The notes below the pieces were generated by a model. That model saw only the letters and a program-made list of their open reading frames with translations. It made no database searches and had not been told where the DNA came from. Below are positions 22,352 through 30,790 of a stretch of DNA of 54,582 nucleotides, piece after piece. This DNA is from DATFES01 sp035457725. GTDB lineage: Bacteria > Pseudomonadota > Alphaproteobacteria > CACIAM-22H2. Both the position numbers and the translations under genes were made by a program. Location: contig DATIBC010000011.1 in assembly GCA_035457725.1 (NCBI GenBank), positions 1-54,582 on the forward strand, given 5' to 3'. Every line of letters begins with the position of its first letter. The first letter of the stretch is position 1.

Positions 22352-23134
22352 TCACTGCGACGTCCAGCCGCCGTCGATGACCAGCGAGGCGCCGCGCATT
22401 TGCGCCGCCGCCGGCGAACAGAGGAAGACGGCGAGATCGCCGATCTGCCCGGGAGTGACGAATTCCTGCGAGGGTTGCTTTTCGCCGAGGAGCCGCATCT
22501 TCGCCCCCTCCGGCGACAATTTTTCGTTCACCGCCAAGGCGTCGATCTGCTTTTGGACCAGCGGCGTCAAAACCCAGCCGGGGCAGATGGCGTTGCAGGT
22601 GATTGCGGTCGTCGCGGTCTCCAGCGCCACCACCTTCGTCAGCCCGACGAGGCCATGCTTTGCCGCGACGTAGGCCGCTTTCTGCGCCGAGGCGACGAGG
22701 CCGTGCGCCGAGGCGACGTTGACGATCCGGCCCCAATCGCGCGCTCGCATCTGGGGCAGCGCGGCGCGAATGGCGTGGAACGCCGACGACAAATTGATGG
22801 CGATGATGGCATCCCACCGCTCGGGCGGAAATTCCTCGATTGGCGCGGTGTGCTGGATGCCGGCGTTGTTCACCAGGATGTCCACCGCGCCGAGTTCGCG
22901 CGTCGCCTCGGCGACGAGACCGGCAACGTCGCTCGGCTTCGACATGTCGGCGCCGCTATAGGCGACCTTGACCCGATGCCGGCTGGCCAATTCGTTCCTC
23001 AGCTTGTCGATGGCCGTCGCCTCGCCAAAACCGTTCAGCATGATATTGGCGCCCTGGCCAGCAAGCGCGCGAGCGATTCCGAGCCCGATGCCGCTCGTCG
23101 AGCCGGTGACAATCGCCGATTTCCCCTTGAGCAT
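22352..23134 (-). CDS. bdhA: 3-hydroxybutyrate dehydrogenase
   Basis: A 260-residue short-chain dehydrogenase that interconverts 3-hydroxybutyrate and acetoacetate with NAD. The cofactor motif is TGSTSGIGLGI (10-20), with NNAG at 89-92, Ser142, Tyr155 and Lys159 as catalytic residues. The segment CNAICPGWVLTPLVQKQI and the C-terminal GASLVIDGGWTSQ are characteristic of bacterial BdhA rather than generic SDRs. It is the first gene of a two-gene operon with the patatin-like hydrolase, suggesting use of polyhydroxybutyrate or ketone bodies. The acyl-CoA ligases nearby could activate the products. Confidence 0.92.
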   Translation of the reverse strand: MLKGKSAIVTGSTSGIGLGIARALAGQGANIMLNGFGEATAIDKLRNELASRHRVKVAYSGADMSKPSDVAGLVAEATRELGAVDILVNNAGIQHTAPIEEFPPERWDAIIAINLSSAFHAIRAALPQMRARDWGRIVNVASAHGLVASAQKAAYVAAKHGLVGLTKVVALETATTAITCNAICPGWVLTPLVQKQIDALAVNEKLSPEGAKMRLLGEKQPSQEFVTPGQIGDLAVFLCSPAAAQMRGASLVIDGGWTSQ

Positions 23135-23278
23135 GACCCGTGCCTCCGACGATGACGGGATGTCTGTCTCCTACTCTCGATCGGCCGTCGACGGAAGCGG
23201 CACGATCCAGCCCGATCGCCGCCGGCCGACAGCTCGCCGGCAAGATCGCGATTGGACTTGACGCCACGCTAGCGCACA

Positions 23279-23512
23279 ATGACGGCCGCAATGGATCGCA
23301 CCACCGCCGTCTTGGCCGTCGCCGTGTTCTACCTGTTGCCGCTGCTGCACGTGGCGCTGTCGCCGTCGGCCGGGCCGCTTCGCGCGCCGCCGGGAGCGCG
23401 TTGTCCGTTCAGTCCGCGCGTCGGCTGGATCGTCATGGTCCTGCTCTTGGGGCCGATCGGCTGGCTGCTATTTGTCGCCCGCCGACGTCGGCGCGCTCCG
23501 GCGGAGAACTGA
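23279..23512 (+). CDS. Small membrane protein, PLDc_N-like
   Basis: A 77-residue protein with two membrane helices (about 8-27 and 48-66). The second, VGWIVMVLLLGPIGWLLFVA followed by five Arg residues, resembles the phospholipase D N-terminal-like membrane hairpin (PLDc_N). The start may be the ATG at 23279 or the one at 23291. It ends eight bases before the convergent DUF1192 gene. Function is unknown. Confidence 0.6.
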   Translation: MTAAMDRTTAVLAVAVFYLLPLLHVALSPSAGPLRAPPGARCPFSPRVGWIVMVLLLGPIGWLLFVARRRRRAPAEN

Positions 23513-23519
23513 GCCGTAT

Positions 23520-23705
23520 TCATTTCTTGAACAGCGCGTCGGCCCCCGAACGCTGCGCCGTCTTGGCGGCGATGGCGGCGCGCGCGCGAGCGATTTCCGC
23601 CTCCAGCCGGGCGATGTAGTCGTTGAGCTCGGCGATCGACCATGGCGTCAAGTCCTTGGGCGGGCCGGTCGGTTTCTTACGCGGTTCGAGGTCTTCGAGA
23701 TCCAT
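23520..23705 (-). CDS. DUF1192 family small protein
   Basis: A 61-residue cytoplasmic protein: a charged start (MDLEDLEPRKKPTGPPKDL) and then one amphipathic helix, WSIAELNDYIARLEAEIARA, with a Lys/Ala-rich tail. This matches the alphaproteobacterial DUF1192 family, which commonly sits beside a quinone oxidoreductase gene and a TrcR gene, exactly as here. The ATG at 23705 is the only start that gives the family N-terminus. Function is not established. Confidence 0.8.
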   Translation of the reverse strand: MDLEDLEPRKKPTGPPKDLTPWSIAELNDYIARLEAEIARARAAIAAKTAQRSGADALFKK

Positions 23706-23802
23706 GGCAAGCGCCCCTGAATCGGGAAAGGCGGGGTTGTCATATCGCGCTTGGCCGATTAGACCTTGCGAGCGGCCACAATTCAACCGACTGGACGACC
23801 CG

Positions 23803-24807
23803 ATGCCCGACTCCATTCCCGCGTCGATGACCGCCATCGAGATTACCCAGCCGGGCAAGCCCGAGGTGCTGAAGCCGACGTCGCGTCCGACGCCCAAGCC
23901 CACGGCCGGCGAGGTCTTGATCCGCGTCGTCGCGGCTGGGGTCAATCGGCCCGATGTCTTGCAACGCTACGGCAAGTATCCGCCGCCGGCGGGCGCGTCG
24001 GATCTGCCCGGGCTCGAAGTCGCCGGGCGCATTGTCGCGTGCGGCACCGACGCCAAGGGCTTCAAGGTCGGCGATCAGGTCTGCGCTCTGCTCGCCGGCG
24101 GCGGCTATGCGGAGTACGCCGTCGCGCCCGCGCCGCAATGCTTGCCGGTGCCCAAGGGTCTCACCGCGATCGAGGCGGCGGCGGTGCCCGAGACCTTCTT
24201 CACCGTATGGACGAACGTGTTCGAGCGTGGCCGCCTGCAGCACGGCGAGACGTTTCTCGTCCATGGCGGCGCCAGCGGCATTGGCACGACCGCGATCCAG
24301 CTTGCCCGCGCCCATGGCGCGCGCGTCTTCGCCACCGCCGGGACCGCCGAGAAATGCGCGGCATGCGAGCGGCTAGGCGCCGAGCGGGCAATCAACTATC
24401 GCGACGAAGACTTCGTCGCGGTGGTCAAGGAGGAGACCGCCGGAGCCGGCGCCGACGTGATACTCGACATGGTCGGAGGCGAATACACCGCGCGCAATCT
24501 CGACCTGCTCCGCATCGACGGCCGGCTGGTGCAGATCGCTTTTCTCAAGGGCAGCAAGGTCGAGATCGACCTCAATCCGCTGATGCGCAAGCGGCTCACC
24601 TTCACCGGCTCGACGCTGCGCGCGCGCTCGGTCGCCGAAAAAGGCGCGGTGGCGGCGGCGGTGCGCCGAAATGTCTGGCCGCTTGTCGAATCGGGCAAGG
24701 TGAAGCCGGTCATCCACGCCACGTTTCCGCTCGCCGATGCCGCCAAGGCGCACGCGATGATGGAGGCCGATCAGCACATCGGCAAAATCGTCCTCACCAC
24801 CGGCTGA
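23803..24807 (+). CDS. NAD(P)H-quinone oxidoreductase (PIG3-like, zinc-free MDR)
   Basis: A 334-residue medium-chain reductase: GroES-like domain (AAGVNRPDVLQRYGKYPPP, then GLEVAGRIVACGTD) and a Rossmann domain with the NADP motif VHGGASGIGTTAIQLA. There are no zinc ligands. PIG3-type enzymes make one-electron reductions of quinones. I take the ATG at 23803 because MPDSIPASMTAIEI matches the common family start; the ATG at 23827 is possible. It is divergent from the DUF1192 gene and precedes trcR. Confidence 0.88.
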   Translation: MPDSIPASMTAIEITQPGKPEVLKPTSRPTPKPTAGEVLIRVVAAGVNRPDVLQRYGKYPPPAGASDLPGLEVAGRIVACGTDAKGFKVGDQVCALLAGGGYAEYAVAPAPQCLPVPKGLTAIEAAAVPETFFTVWTNVFERGRLQHGETFLVHGGASGIGTTAIQLARAHGARVFATAGTAEKCAACERLGAERAINYRDEDFVAVVKEETAGAGADVILDMVGGEYTARNLDLLRIDGRLVQIAFLKGSKVEIDLNPLMRKRLTFTGSTLRARSVAEKGAVAAAVRRNVWPLVESGKVKPVIHATFPLADAAKAHAMMEADQHIGKIVLTTG

Positions 24808-24825
24808 CGGCAGCCGCCAATCGAT

Positions 24826-24854
24826 TTGACCGGGCCAAGGCCGGTCTATATAAG
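24826..24854 (+). promoter_or_regulatory. Candidate strong promoter of trcR
   Basis: TTGACC (24826-24831) and TATAAG (24849-24854) are 17 bases apart. The -10 lies within an imperfect palindrome GCCGG...CCGGC (24840-24860) that could be an operator. The predicted leader is about 70 bases. Confidence 0.6.
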
Positions 24855-24932
24855 TCCGGCATCTCACGATATCCGGGCGATGTCCGATATGCGCTGGTTC
24901 TACGGCGCCACGCCGGACTATTAGGAGGATCG

Positions 24933-25667
24933 ATGGCGCTGCCGCTCATGCCCAAGGCCACCGCGGTGTGGCTGGTCGAAAACACCTCGCTGACGTTCGA
25001 GCAGATCGCCGATTTCTGCGGCTTGCACGCGCTCGAAGTGCAGGGAATCGCCGACGGCGAGGTGGCCGTAGGCATCGTCGGGCTCGATCCGGTTGCAAGC
25101 GGCCAGCTGATGCGCCCCGAGATCGAGCGTTGCGAGAGCGACCCAACGGCGCGTCTCAAGCTGATCGAGACGAGTCTTCCCCTACCCTCCGCCCAGCCGA
25201 AGGGCGCGCGCTACACGCCGGTGTCGAAGCGTCACGATCGGCCGTCGGCGATCGCTTGGTTGCTGCGCCATCACCCCGAGCTCTCCGATGCTCAAGTCGG
25301 CCGCCTGGTCGGCACGACCAAGGCGACGATCCAGAAAGTGCGCGACCGCACGCATTGGGACATGGCCAACATCAAACCGACCAATCCGGTCGGCCTTGGC
25401 CTGTGCACGCAAGAAGCCCTCGACGATGCCCTCGATAAGGCGCATCGCGCCGCTGAGCGCGCCAAGCGCGAGACCGAGCGCGCGGCGCGCCGCGCGGCCA
25501 AGGCGCTCGCCGAAGCCCAGGCGGCGAAAGCCGCCGACGCCGCGCGAAAAGCGGCGGAAGAGCAGGCGGCGAAGGAGGCGGCCGAAAAAATGGCGAACGC
25601 CGCCGACGATGCCACAGCGGAGCCGACGGCCGAGGCTGCCAGCGTCGACGATCAAAAGACCGAATAG
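24933..25667 (+). CDS. trcR: Cell-cycle transcriptional regulator TrcR (DUF1013)
   Basis: A 244-residue protein. Residues 1-150 are the conserved DUF1013 domain: PKATAVWLVENTSLTFEQIA, FCGLHALEVQGIADGE, and a second DNA-binding-like part, RPSAIAWLLRHHPELSDAQV then GTTKATIQKVRDRTHWD. The last 80 residues are a long charged helix of Ala, Lys, Glu and Arg. TrcR of Caulobacter binds DNA and RNA polymerase targets in the cell cycle. TAGGAGG at 24922-24928 is four bases before the ATG. The promoter candidate at 24826 precedes it. Confidence 0.9.
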   Translation: MALPLMPKATAVWLVENTSLTFEQIADFCGLHALEVQGIADGEVAVGIVGLDPVASGQLMRPEIERCESDPTARLKLIETSLPLPSAQPKGARYTPVSKRHDRPSAIAWLLRHHPELSDAQVGRLVGTTKATIQKVRDRTHWDMANIKPTNPVGLGLCTQEALDDALDKAHRAAERAKRETERAARRAAKALAEAQAAKAADAARKAAEEQAAKEAAEKMANAADDATAEPTAEAASVDDQKTE

Positions 25668-25806
25668 CCGGCGTTACCAAATTTCATTCGATGCGCAAGC
25701 AGCGCGAGTGACTTAGTTCACAGCGCCCCGACGCCAATCCGGTAGACCTATCCTCCCTTTGGTGCGCGACCGATTGCCGCGCGAAGGTGGAATTCGGAGG
25801 TGCGTC

Positions 25807-26097
25807 ATGGAATCGCAAGCCGGCAGTTCCCAACACTGGTTGCTGATTTGGCGGTCGGCCGACGGCGGCATCGATCAACTCTATTATCGGCGCCGCGCTC
25901 GGGCCGAACGGCTAGAGGCGATGCGCGAGCTCGCATCTCGAATCGTCCGGCTTGCCAGACGCTTTTCGAGCCGGCCTGATGTCGGGTTGTTCGGTGTATC
26001 CGATGGCGATCGGCCGGCGCAGATCGACGCACGGGCCCGTGGTTCCGCCGGCGGGTTTTACGATCGACTCAGCTTTTCACCGACACGGTGTAATTGA
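25807..26097 (+). CDS. Hypothetical 96-residue basic protein
   Basis: CGGAGG at 25795-25800, six bases before the ATG at 25807, supports translation. The product starts MESQAGSSQHWLLIWRSADG and has an Arg-rich middle (YYRRRARAERLEAMRELASR) with no membrane segment. I recognise no family. Its last 29 bases overlap the end of the convergent dehydrogenase gene, which could mean the true gene is shorter or spurious. Confidence 0.45.
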   Translation: MESQAGSSQHWLLIWRSADGGIDQLYYRRRARAERLEAMRELASRIVRLARRFSSRPDVGLFGVSDGDRPAQIDARARGSAGGFYDRLSFSPTRCN

Positions 26098-26839
26098 GCG
26101 GCAGGCGGCCGCCGTCGGGATAGATCGTCTGGCCGGTGATGTAGGAGCTCTCCTCGCTCGCCAGGAACACGGCGACGGCAGCGACTTCCTCCGGCTCGCC
26201 CAAGCGGCCCATCGGCGTGCGGCTCAAGATGCGCTGGCGCGCCGCCTCGTTGCCGAGCACGGCCGCGCGCGCGAGGTCGGTGGCGATCGTCCCCGGCCCG
26301 ATGGCGTTGACGCGGATGCCGTGCTCGGCGAGCGCCAGCGCCATCACTTTGGTCAGTTGGTTGATCCCGCCCTTCGAAACAACGTAGGGAACCTGATTGG
26401 GGATCGCCAGTACGGCGTTGACCGACGACATGTTGACGATTGCCCCGCCGTGGCGCTGCCTCACCATCTGGCGAGCCGCCGCCTGACCGACGAGAAACGC
26501 GCCCCGCAGATTGACCCGCAGCACGCGGTCGAAATCGGCCTCGGCGAGGTCGAGGAATTCGGCGGTATGTATGATCCCGGCGTTGTTGACCAGAATGTCG
26601 AGGCGGCGAAACGATTTCACCGCCGCGGCGACCACCGCCCGAGCCTCGTCGGCGTCGCCGACATCGCAACGCACGAAGCGCGCTTTGGGGCCAAGCTTCT
26701 TCGCCGCTGCCGGCCCGCGCTTCACGTCGACGTCGGCGAGCACGACCCTGGCGCCTTCGCGCACGAAGGCTTGCGCGCAGGCAAGGCCAATTCCACTCGC
26801 CGCCCCGGTGACCAGCGCCACCTTGTTTCGTAGCCGCAT
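26069..26839 (-). CDS. Short-chain dehydrogenase/reductase
   Basis: A 256-residue classical SDR: cofactor motif TGAASGIGLA (11-20), Asp36 after strand 2 suggesting NAD preference, NNAG (85-88), Ser139, Tyr152 and Lys156 as the catalytic set, and PGTIATDLA. A GGGAGG ribosome site precedes the ATG. It lies 20 bases after propionyl-CoA synthetase on the same strand, so both are probably one operon. Substrate cannot be read from sequence; annotation as a 3-oxoacyl-ACP reductase would be over-specific. Confidence 0.87.
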   Translation of the reverse strand: MRLRNKVALVTGAASGIGLACAQAFVREGARVVLADVDVKRGPAAAKKLGPKARFVRCDVGDADEARAVVAAAVKSFRRLDILVNNAGIIHTAEFLDLAEADFDRVLRVNLRGAFLVGQAAARQMVRQRHGGAIVNMSSVNAVLAIPNQVPYVVSKGGINQLTKVMALALAEHGIRVNAIGPGTIATDLARAAVLGNEAARQRILSRTPMGRLGEPEEVAAVAVFLASEESSYITGQTIYPDGGRLPLNYTVSVKS

Positions 26840-26859
26840 CGCCAGCGCCTCCCGTGGTT

Positions 26860-28779
26860 TTACTCGCCGGCCGCCCGCAGCCCGGCCTTGGCGTAGCCGG
26901 CCTGCTTCAGCGCCCCGGCGATCTCGTCGAGGATCACCGGGTCGTCGATTGTCGCCGGGGTCTTGAAGGTCTCGGAATCGGCGATCTTCTGCATCGTGCC
27001 GCGGAGGATCTTGCCCGAGCGCGTCTTGGGCAGCCGGGCGACGACGAGCGCCTGCTTGAAGAACGCCACCGGCCCGATGCGGTCGCGCACCATCTGCACT
27101 ACTTCGCGCACGATCTCGGCATGCGGACGATTGACGCCCGCCTTGAGCACGACGAAACCGAGCGGCACCTGCCCCTTGAGATCATCGGCCACACCGATGA
27201 CCGCGCATTCGGCGACATCCTGGTGCGAGGCGAGAACTTCTTCCATCGCCCCTGTCGACAGCCGGTGTCCGGCGACGTTGATCACGTCGTCGACCCGAGT
27301 CATGACATAGACGTATCCCTCGGCGTCGACGTAGCCGGCGTCACCGGTCTTGTAATAACCCGGGAAATCGACGAGGTAGCTCTGCCGATAGCGCTCGTCG
27401 GCGTTCCACAGCGTGGGCAGCGTGCCGGGCGGCAGCGGCAGTTTGCAGCACAAGGCGCCGATATCACCGGGCTTGACCTCCTTGTTTTCGGCGTCGAGGA
27501 CGCGCACGTCCCATCCTGGCGCCGCCTTGGTCGGCGAACCGTGCTTGACCGGCAGGACGCCGAGGCCGACGCAGTTGGCGGCGATCGCCCAACCGGTCTC
27601 GGTCTGCCACCAATGATCGATCACCGGCACCTTGAGGTGCGTTTCGGCCCATTTGAGCGTGTCGGGATCCGATCGCTCGCCGGCGAGAAACAGGGTCTTG
27701 AATAGCGAAAGATCGTATTTCTTGATCAGCTCGCCCTTGGGATCGTCGCGCTTGATGGCGCGAAACGCCGTCGGCGCAGTGAATAACGTCTTGACCTTGT
27801 GCTGCGAGATTACTCGCCAGAACGCGCCGGCGTCGGGCGTGCCGACCGGCTTTCCCTCGTAAAGAATAGTCGTACAGCCCTGCAGCAACGGCGCATAGAC
27901 GATGTAGGAGTGGCCGACCACCCAGCCGACGTCGGAGGCGGCCCAATAGACGTCGGCTGGATCGACGTCGTAGATCGTCTTCATCGTCCATTTAAGCGCC
28001 ACGGCGTGCCCGCCATTGTCGCGTACCACGCCCTTGGGCTGGCCGGTGGTGCCCGAGGTGTAGAGGATGTACAGCGGATCGGTGGCGGCGACCGGCACGC
28101 ATTCGGCGGGCGCCGCTTCGGCGACGAGTTGGCCCCAGTCCAGATCGCGGCCAGCGATGAGCTCGCAGCGTTGCATGTCGCGCTGCAGAATCACGCAGTG
28201 CGCCGGCTTGTGCCGGGCGAGCTGGATTGCGCCGTCGAGCAGCGGCTTGTAGGGGATGACGCGATTGACCTCGATGCCGCACGAGGACGAGACGACGACC
28301 TTGGGCGTGCAGTCGTCGATTCGCACCGCGAGTTCGTTGGCGGCGAAGCCACCGAACACCACCGAGTGCACCGCGCCGAGGCGTGCACAGGCCAGCATGG
28401 CGATGGCCGCCTCGGGCACCATCGGCATGTAGATGATGACCCGATCACCCTTGGCGACACCCAGCCCTTGCAGCGCGCCGGCGAAGCGCGCCACCGCATC
28501 GGTCAGTTCGCGATAGGTGAACGTCTTGACTGTGCCGCCGGTGACCGGGCTGTCATAGACGAGCGCCTTCTGCTCGCCGCGGCCCTCGGCGACGTGGCGA
28601 TCGAGCGCGTTCCAACACGTATTGAGCTCGCCGCCGACGAACCAGCGATAGAACGGCTTGCGCTGGTCGTCGAGCACCTTGGACCATTTCTTGGTCCAAA
28701 CGATCGCCTCGGCCACCTCGCCCCAGTATCCGGCCGGGTCGGCAAGCGATCGACGATGCGCCTCGGCGTAACGGCTCAT
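26860..28779 (-). CDS. prpE: Propionate-CoA ligase (PrpE-like acyl-CoA synthetase)
   Basis: A 639-residue AMP-forming ligase of the acetyl/propionyl-CoA synthetase type. Core motifs: YILYTSGTTGQPKGV, HWWQTETGW, YYKTGDAGY and the C-terminal TRSGKILRGTM with the adenylation lysine. DDVINVAGHRLSTGAMEEVL and the short N-terminal domain (SLADPAGYWGEVAEAIVWTKKW) favour propionate over acetate. A GGAGG lies upstream of the ATG at 28779. It would feed propionate into propionyl-CoA metabolism; no methylcitrate or methylmalonyl genes are near. It is divergent from the acyl-CoA ligase at 28970. Confidence 0.88.
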   Translation of the reverse strand: MSRYAEAHRRSLADPAGYWGEVAEAIVWTKKWSKVLDDQRKPFYRWFVGGELNTCWNALDRHVAEGRGEQKALVYDSPVTGGTVKTFTYRELTDAVARFAGALQGLGVAKGDRVIIYMPMVPEAAIAMLACARLGAVHSVVFGGFAANELAVRIDDCTPKVVVSSSCGIEVNRVIPYKPLLDGAIQLARHKPAHCVILQRDMQRCELIAGRDLDWGQLVAEAAPAECVPVAATDPLYILYTSGTTGQPKGVVRDNGGHAVALKWTMKTIYDVDPADVYWAASDVGWVVGHSYIVYAPLLQGCTTILYEGKPVGTPDAGAFWRVISQHKVKTLFTAPTAFRAIKRDDPKGELIKKYDLSLFKTLFLAGERSDPDTLKWAETHLKVPVIDHWWQTETGWAIAANCVGLGVLPVKHGSPTKAAPGWDVRVLDAENKEVKPGDIGALCCKLPLPPGTLPTLWNADERYRQSYLVDFPGYYKTGDAGYVDAEGYVYVMTRVDDVINVAGHRLSTGAMEEVLASHQDVAECAVIGVADDLKGQVPLGFVVLKAGVNRPHAEIVREVVQMVRDRIGPVAFFKQALVVARLPKTRSGKILRGTMQKIADSETFKTPATIDDPVILDEIAGALKQAGYAKAGLRAAGE

Positions 28780-28969
28780 GGTTCTGCCCCTCCTCCCGAA
28801 ACGCTTGTCATTGTTGGCGAAACGCGGCCCGAGTCTGCCCGCAAAGCCCCTGTCTTGCCAAGCCGCTTTCTGGCAGATTACGGACCGCTCCGGCGCGTTC
28901 GTGCGCCGACTTCGTGGCGGCGAAGTCGAGGCGCGGACCGCAACCTTCTTGAAGGAAAACGGTTCGCAC

Positions 28970-30697
28970 ATGCCTGCCATGAAGCGCCATTCTCGCGCCC
29001 GTAAGTCCGGAAGATCCGCCTCGCACACGTCGCCTTCGGCCCGCACGCCCAACCGGCGCCCTCCCTCATCGCATCGAGGCAGCCCTTACGACATTGACCT
29101 CGATCAAAACGCGGCGAATTACGTTCCGCTTTCGCCGCTGTCCTTCCTGCCGCGCGCCGCCTCGGTGTGGCCCAAGCATCCGGCGATGGTCCATGGGACG
29201 ATTCGGCGCAATTGGGCGCAGACCTACCGCCGCTGCCGCCGGCTGGCGTCGGCGCTCGCCGGGCGCGGGATCAAACGCGGCGACACCGTGGCGTTGATGG
29301 CGCCCAATATCCCCGAGGCTTACGAATGCGCCTTCGGCGTGCCGATGCAAGGCGCGGTGCTTAATGCCCTCAACGTACGGCTCGACGCGGCGGCGATCGC
29401 CTTCACGCTTGACCATGGCGAAGCCAAGGTACTCTTCACCGACACCGAGTTCGCGCCGGTGATAAAAGACGCGATCAAGCGCGCGAAGAAGAAGCCGCTG
29501 GTGATCGATATCGCCGACCCCAATGGTCCTGGCGGCGAGCGGCTGGGCGAGAAGGATTTCGAGGCCTTCTTGCTCGAAGGCGATCCGGATTACGAATGGG
29601 CGCCGCCGGGAGACGAATGGGATGCGATCGCGCTCAATTACACGTCGGGCACCACGGGCAATCCCAAGGGCGTCGTATACCACCATCGCGGCGCGTATCT
29701 GAACGCCATCGGCAATGTCCTGGTCTGGAACCTGCCGACGCACCCGGTCTATCTGTGGACCCTGCCGATGTTCCACTGCAATGGTTGGTGCTTCCCATGG
29801 ACGATGGCGGCCATGGGCGGCACCAACGTCTGTTTGCGCCGCGTCGAAGCGCGGCCGATATTCGACGCCATTCGTAACGAGGGCGTCACGCATTTCTGCG
29901 GCGCGCCGATCGTGCTCAATATGCTTATCAACGCGCGCGAGGACGAACGCGCCGGATTCGCACGCGCCGTCCAGGTGATGACCGCTGCCTCGGCGCCGCC
30001 TGCGGCGGTGATCGAGAAAATGGAGCGCATGGGCTTCCATGTCACCCACGTCTATGGCCTTACCGAGGTGTATGGTCCCGCTGTGGTGTGCGCCTGGCAC
30101 GATGATTGGAACAACTTGTCAGCGGAGGAGCAGGCGACGCTCAAGGCCCGCCAGGGCGTGCGCTATCAGGTGCTCGATGGCCTGATGGTCGCCGATCCGC
30201 TCACGCTTGCGCCGGTGCCATCGGACGGCGCGACGATCGGCGAGGTGTTTATGCGCGGCAATATCGTCATGAAAGGGTACCTGAAGAACACCAAGGCCTC
30301 GCGCGAGGCCTTCGCCGGCGGTTGGTTCCACACCGGCGATCTCGGCGTCATGCATCCCAACGGCTATATCGAGCTCAAGGATCGCTCCAAGGACATCATC
30401 ATCTCGGGCGGCGAAAACATCTCGACGATCGAGGTCGAGGGGACGCTCTATCGTCACCCTGCCGTGCTCGAAGCGGCGGTCGTGGCGCGCCCCGACGCCA
30501 AATGGGGCGAAACGCCGTGCGCGTTCGTGACGCTGAAGGACGGCGCCGCGGCGTCGGCTGACGACATCATCGCCTTTTGCCGCCGGCACATGGCGCATTT
30601 CAAATGCCCGCGCACCGTGGTCTTCGGCCCGCTGCCCAAAACGTCGACCGGCAAGATCCAGAAGTTCGTGCTCCGCGACCGCGCTGCGGCGCTGTGA
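28970..30697 (+). CDS. Medium-chain-type acyl-CoA synthetase
   Basis: A 575-residue AMP-binding enzyme. Motifs: LNYTSGTTGNPKGVVYHHRG, the FHCNGWCFPW pocket, VYGLTEVYGP, GWFHTGDLGV, DRSKDIIISGGENIS and PKTSTGKIQKFVLR with the catalytic Lys. The HCNGW and SKDIIISGGENIS patterns place it with acyl-activating enzymes of the plant AAE/medium-chain FadD3-like group (often annotated acyl-CoA synthetase or AlkK). The first 35 residues from the ATG at 28970 are Arg/Ser-rich and unconserved, so the start may be further in. Substrate is probably a medium-chain or branched fatty acid. Confidence 0.86.
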   Translation: MPAMKRHSRARKSGRSASHTSPSARTPNRRPPSSHRGSPYDIDLDQNAANYVPLSPLSFLPRAASVWPKHPAMVHGTIRRNWAQTYRRCRRLASALAGRGIKRGDTVALMAPNIPEAYECAFGVPMQGAVLNALNVRLDAAAIAFTLDHGEAKVLFTDTEFAPVIKDAIKRAKKKPLVIDIADPNGPGGERLGEKDFEAFLLEGDPDYEWAPPGDEWDAIALNYTSGTTGNPKGVVYHHRGAYLNAIGNVLVWNLPTHPVYLWTLPMFHCNGWCFPWTMAAMGGTNVCLRRVEARPIFDAIRNEGVTHFCGAPIVLNMLINAREDERAGFARAVQVMTAASAPPAAVIEKMERMGFHVTHVYGLTEVYGPAVVCAWHDDWNNLSAEEQATLKARQGVRYQVLDGLMVADPLTLAPVPSDGATIGEVFMRGNIVMKGYLKNTKASREAFAGGWFHTGDLGVMHPNGYIELKDRSKDIIISGGENISTIEVEGTLYRHPAVLEAAVVARPDAKWGETPCAFVTLKDGAAASADDIIAFCRRHMAHFKCPRTVVFGPLPKTSTGKIQKFVLRDRAAAL

Positions 30698-30736
30698 TGG
30701 ATAACGCCACCGAGACTTGATTTTCGTCGCCGTTTG

Positions 30737-30768
30737 CGTTGCTATTAGAGATAGAGCAACGTTATATT
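30737..30768 (+). promoter_or_regulatory. Inverted repeat and AT-rich box before the protease gene
   Basis: CGTTGCT (30737-30743) and AGCAACG (30755-30761) are perfect arms around ATTAGAGATAG, directly followed by TATATT (30763-30768) about 23 bases before the ATG. It may be a repressor site next to the -10 or a leader hairpin. Confidence 0.4.
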
Positions 30769-30790
30769 TTCTACCTTGACGAGGGCCATC

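Noticed and set aside
26860..28779. Acetyl-CoA synthetase AcsA
   Set aside because: The NVAGHRLSTGAMEE region and the shorter N-terminus favour PrpE; acetate use as a side activity cannot be excluded.
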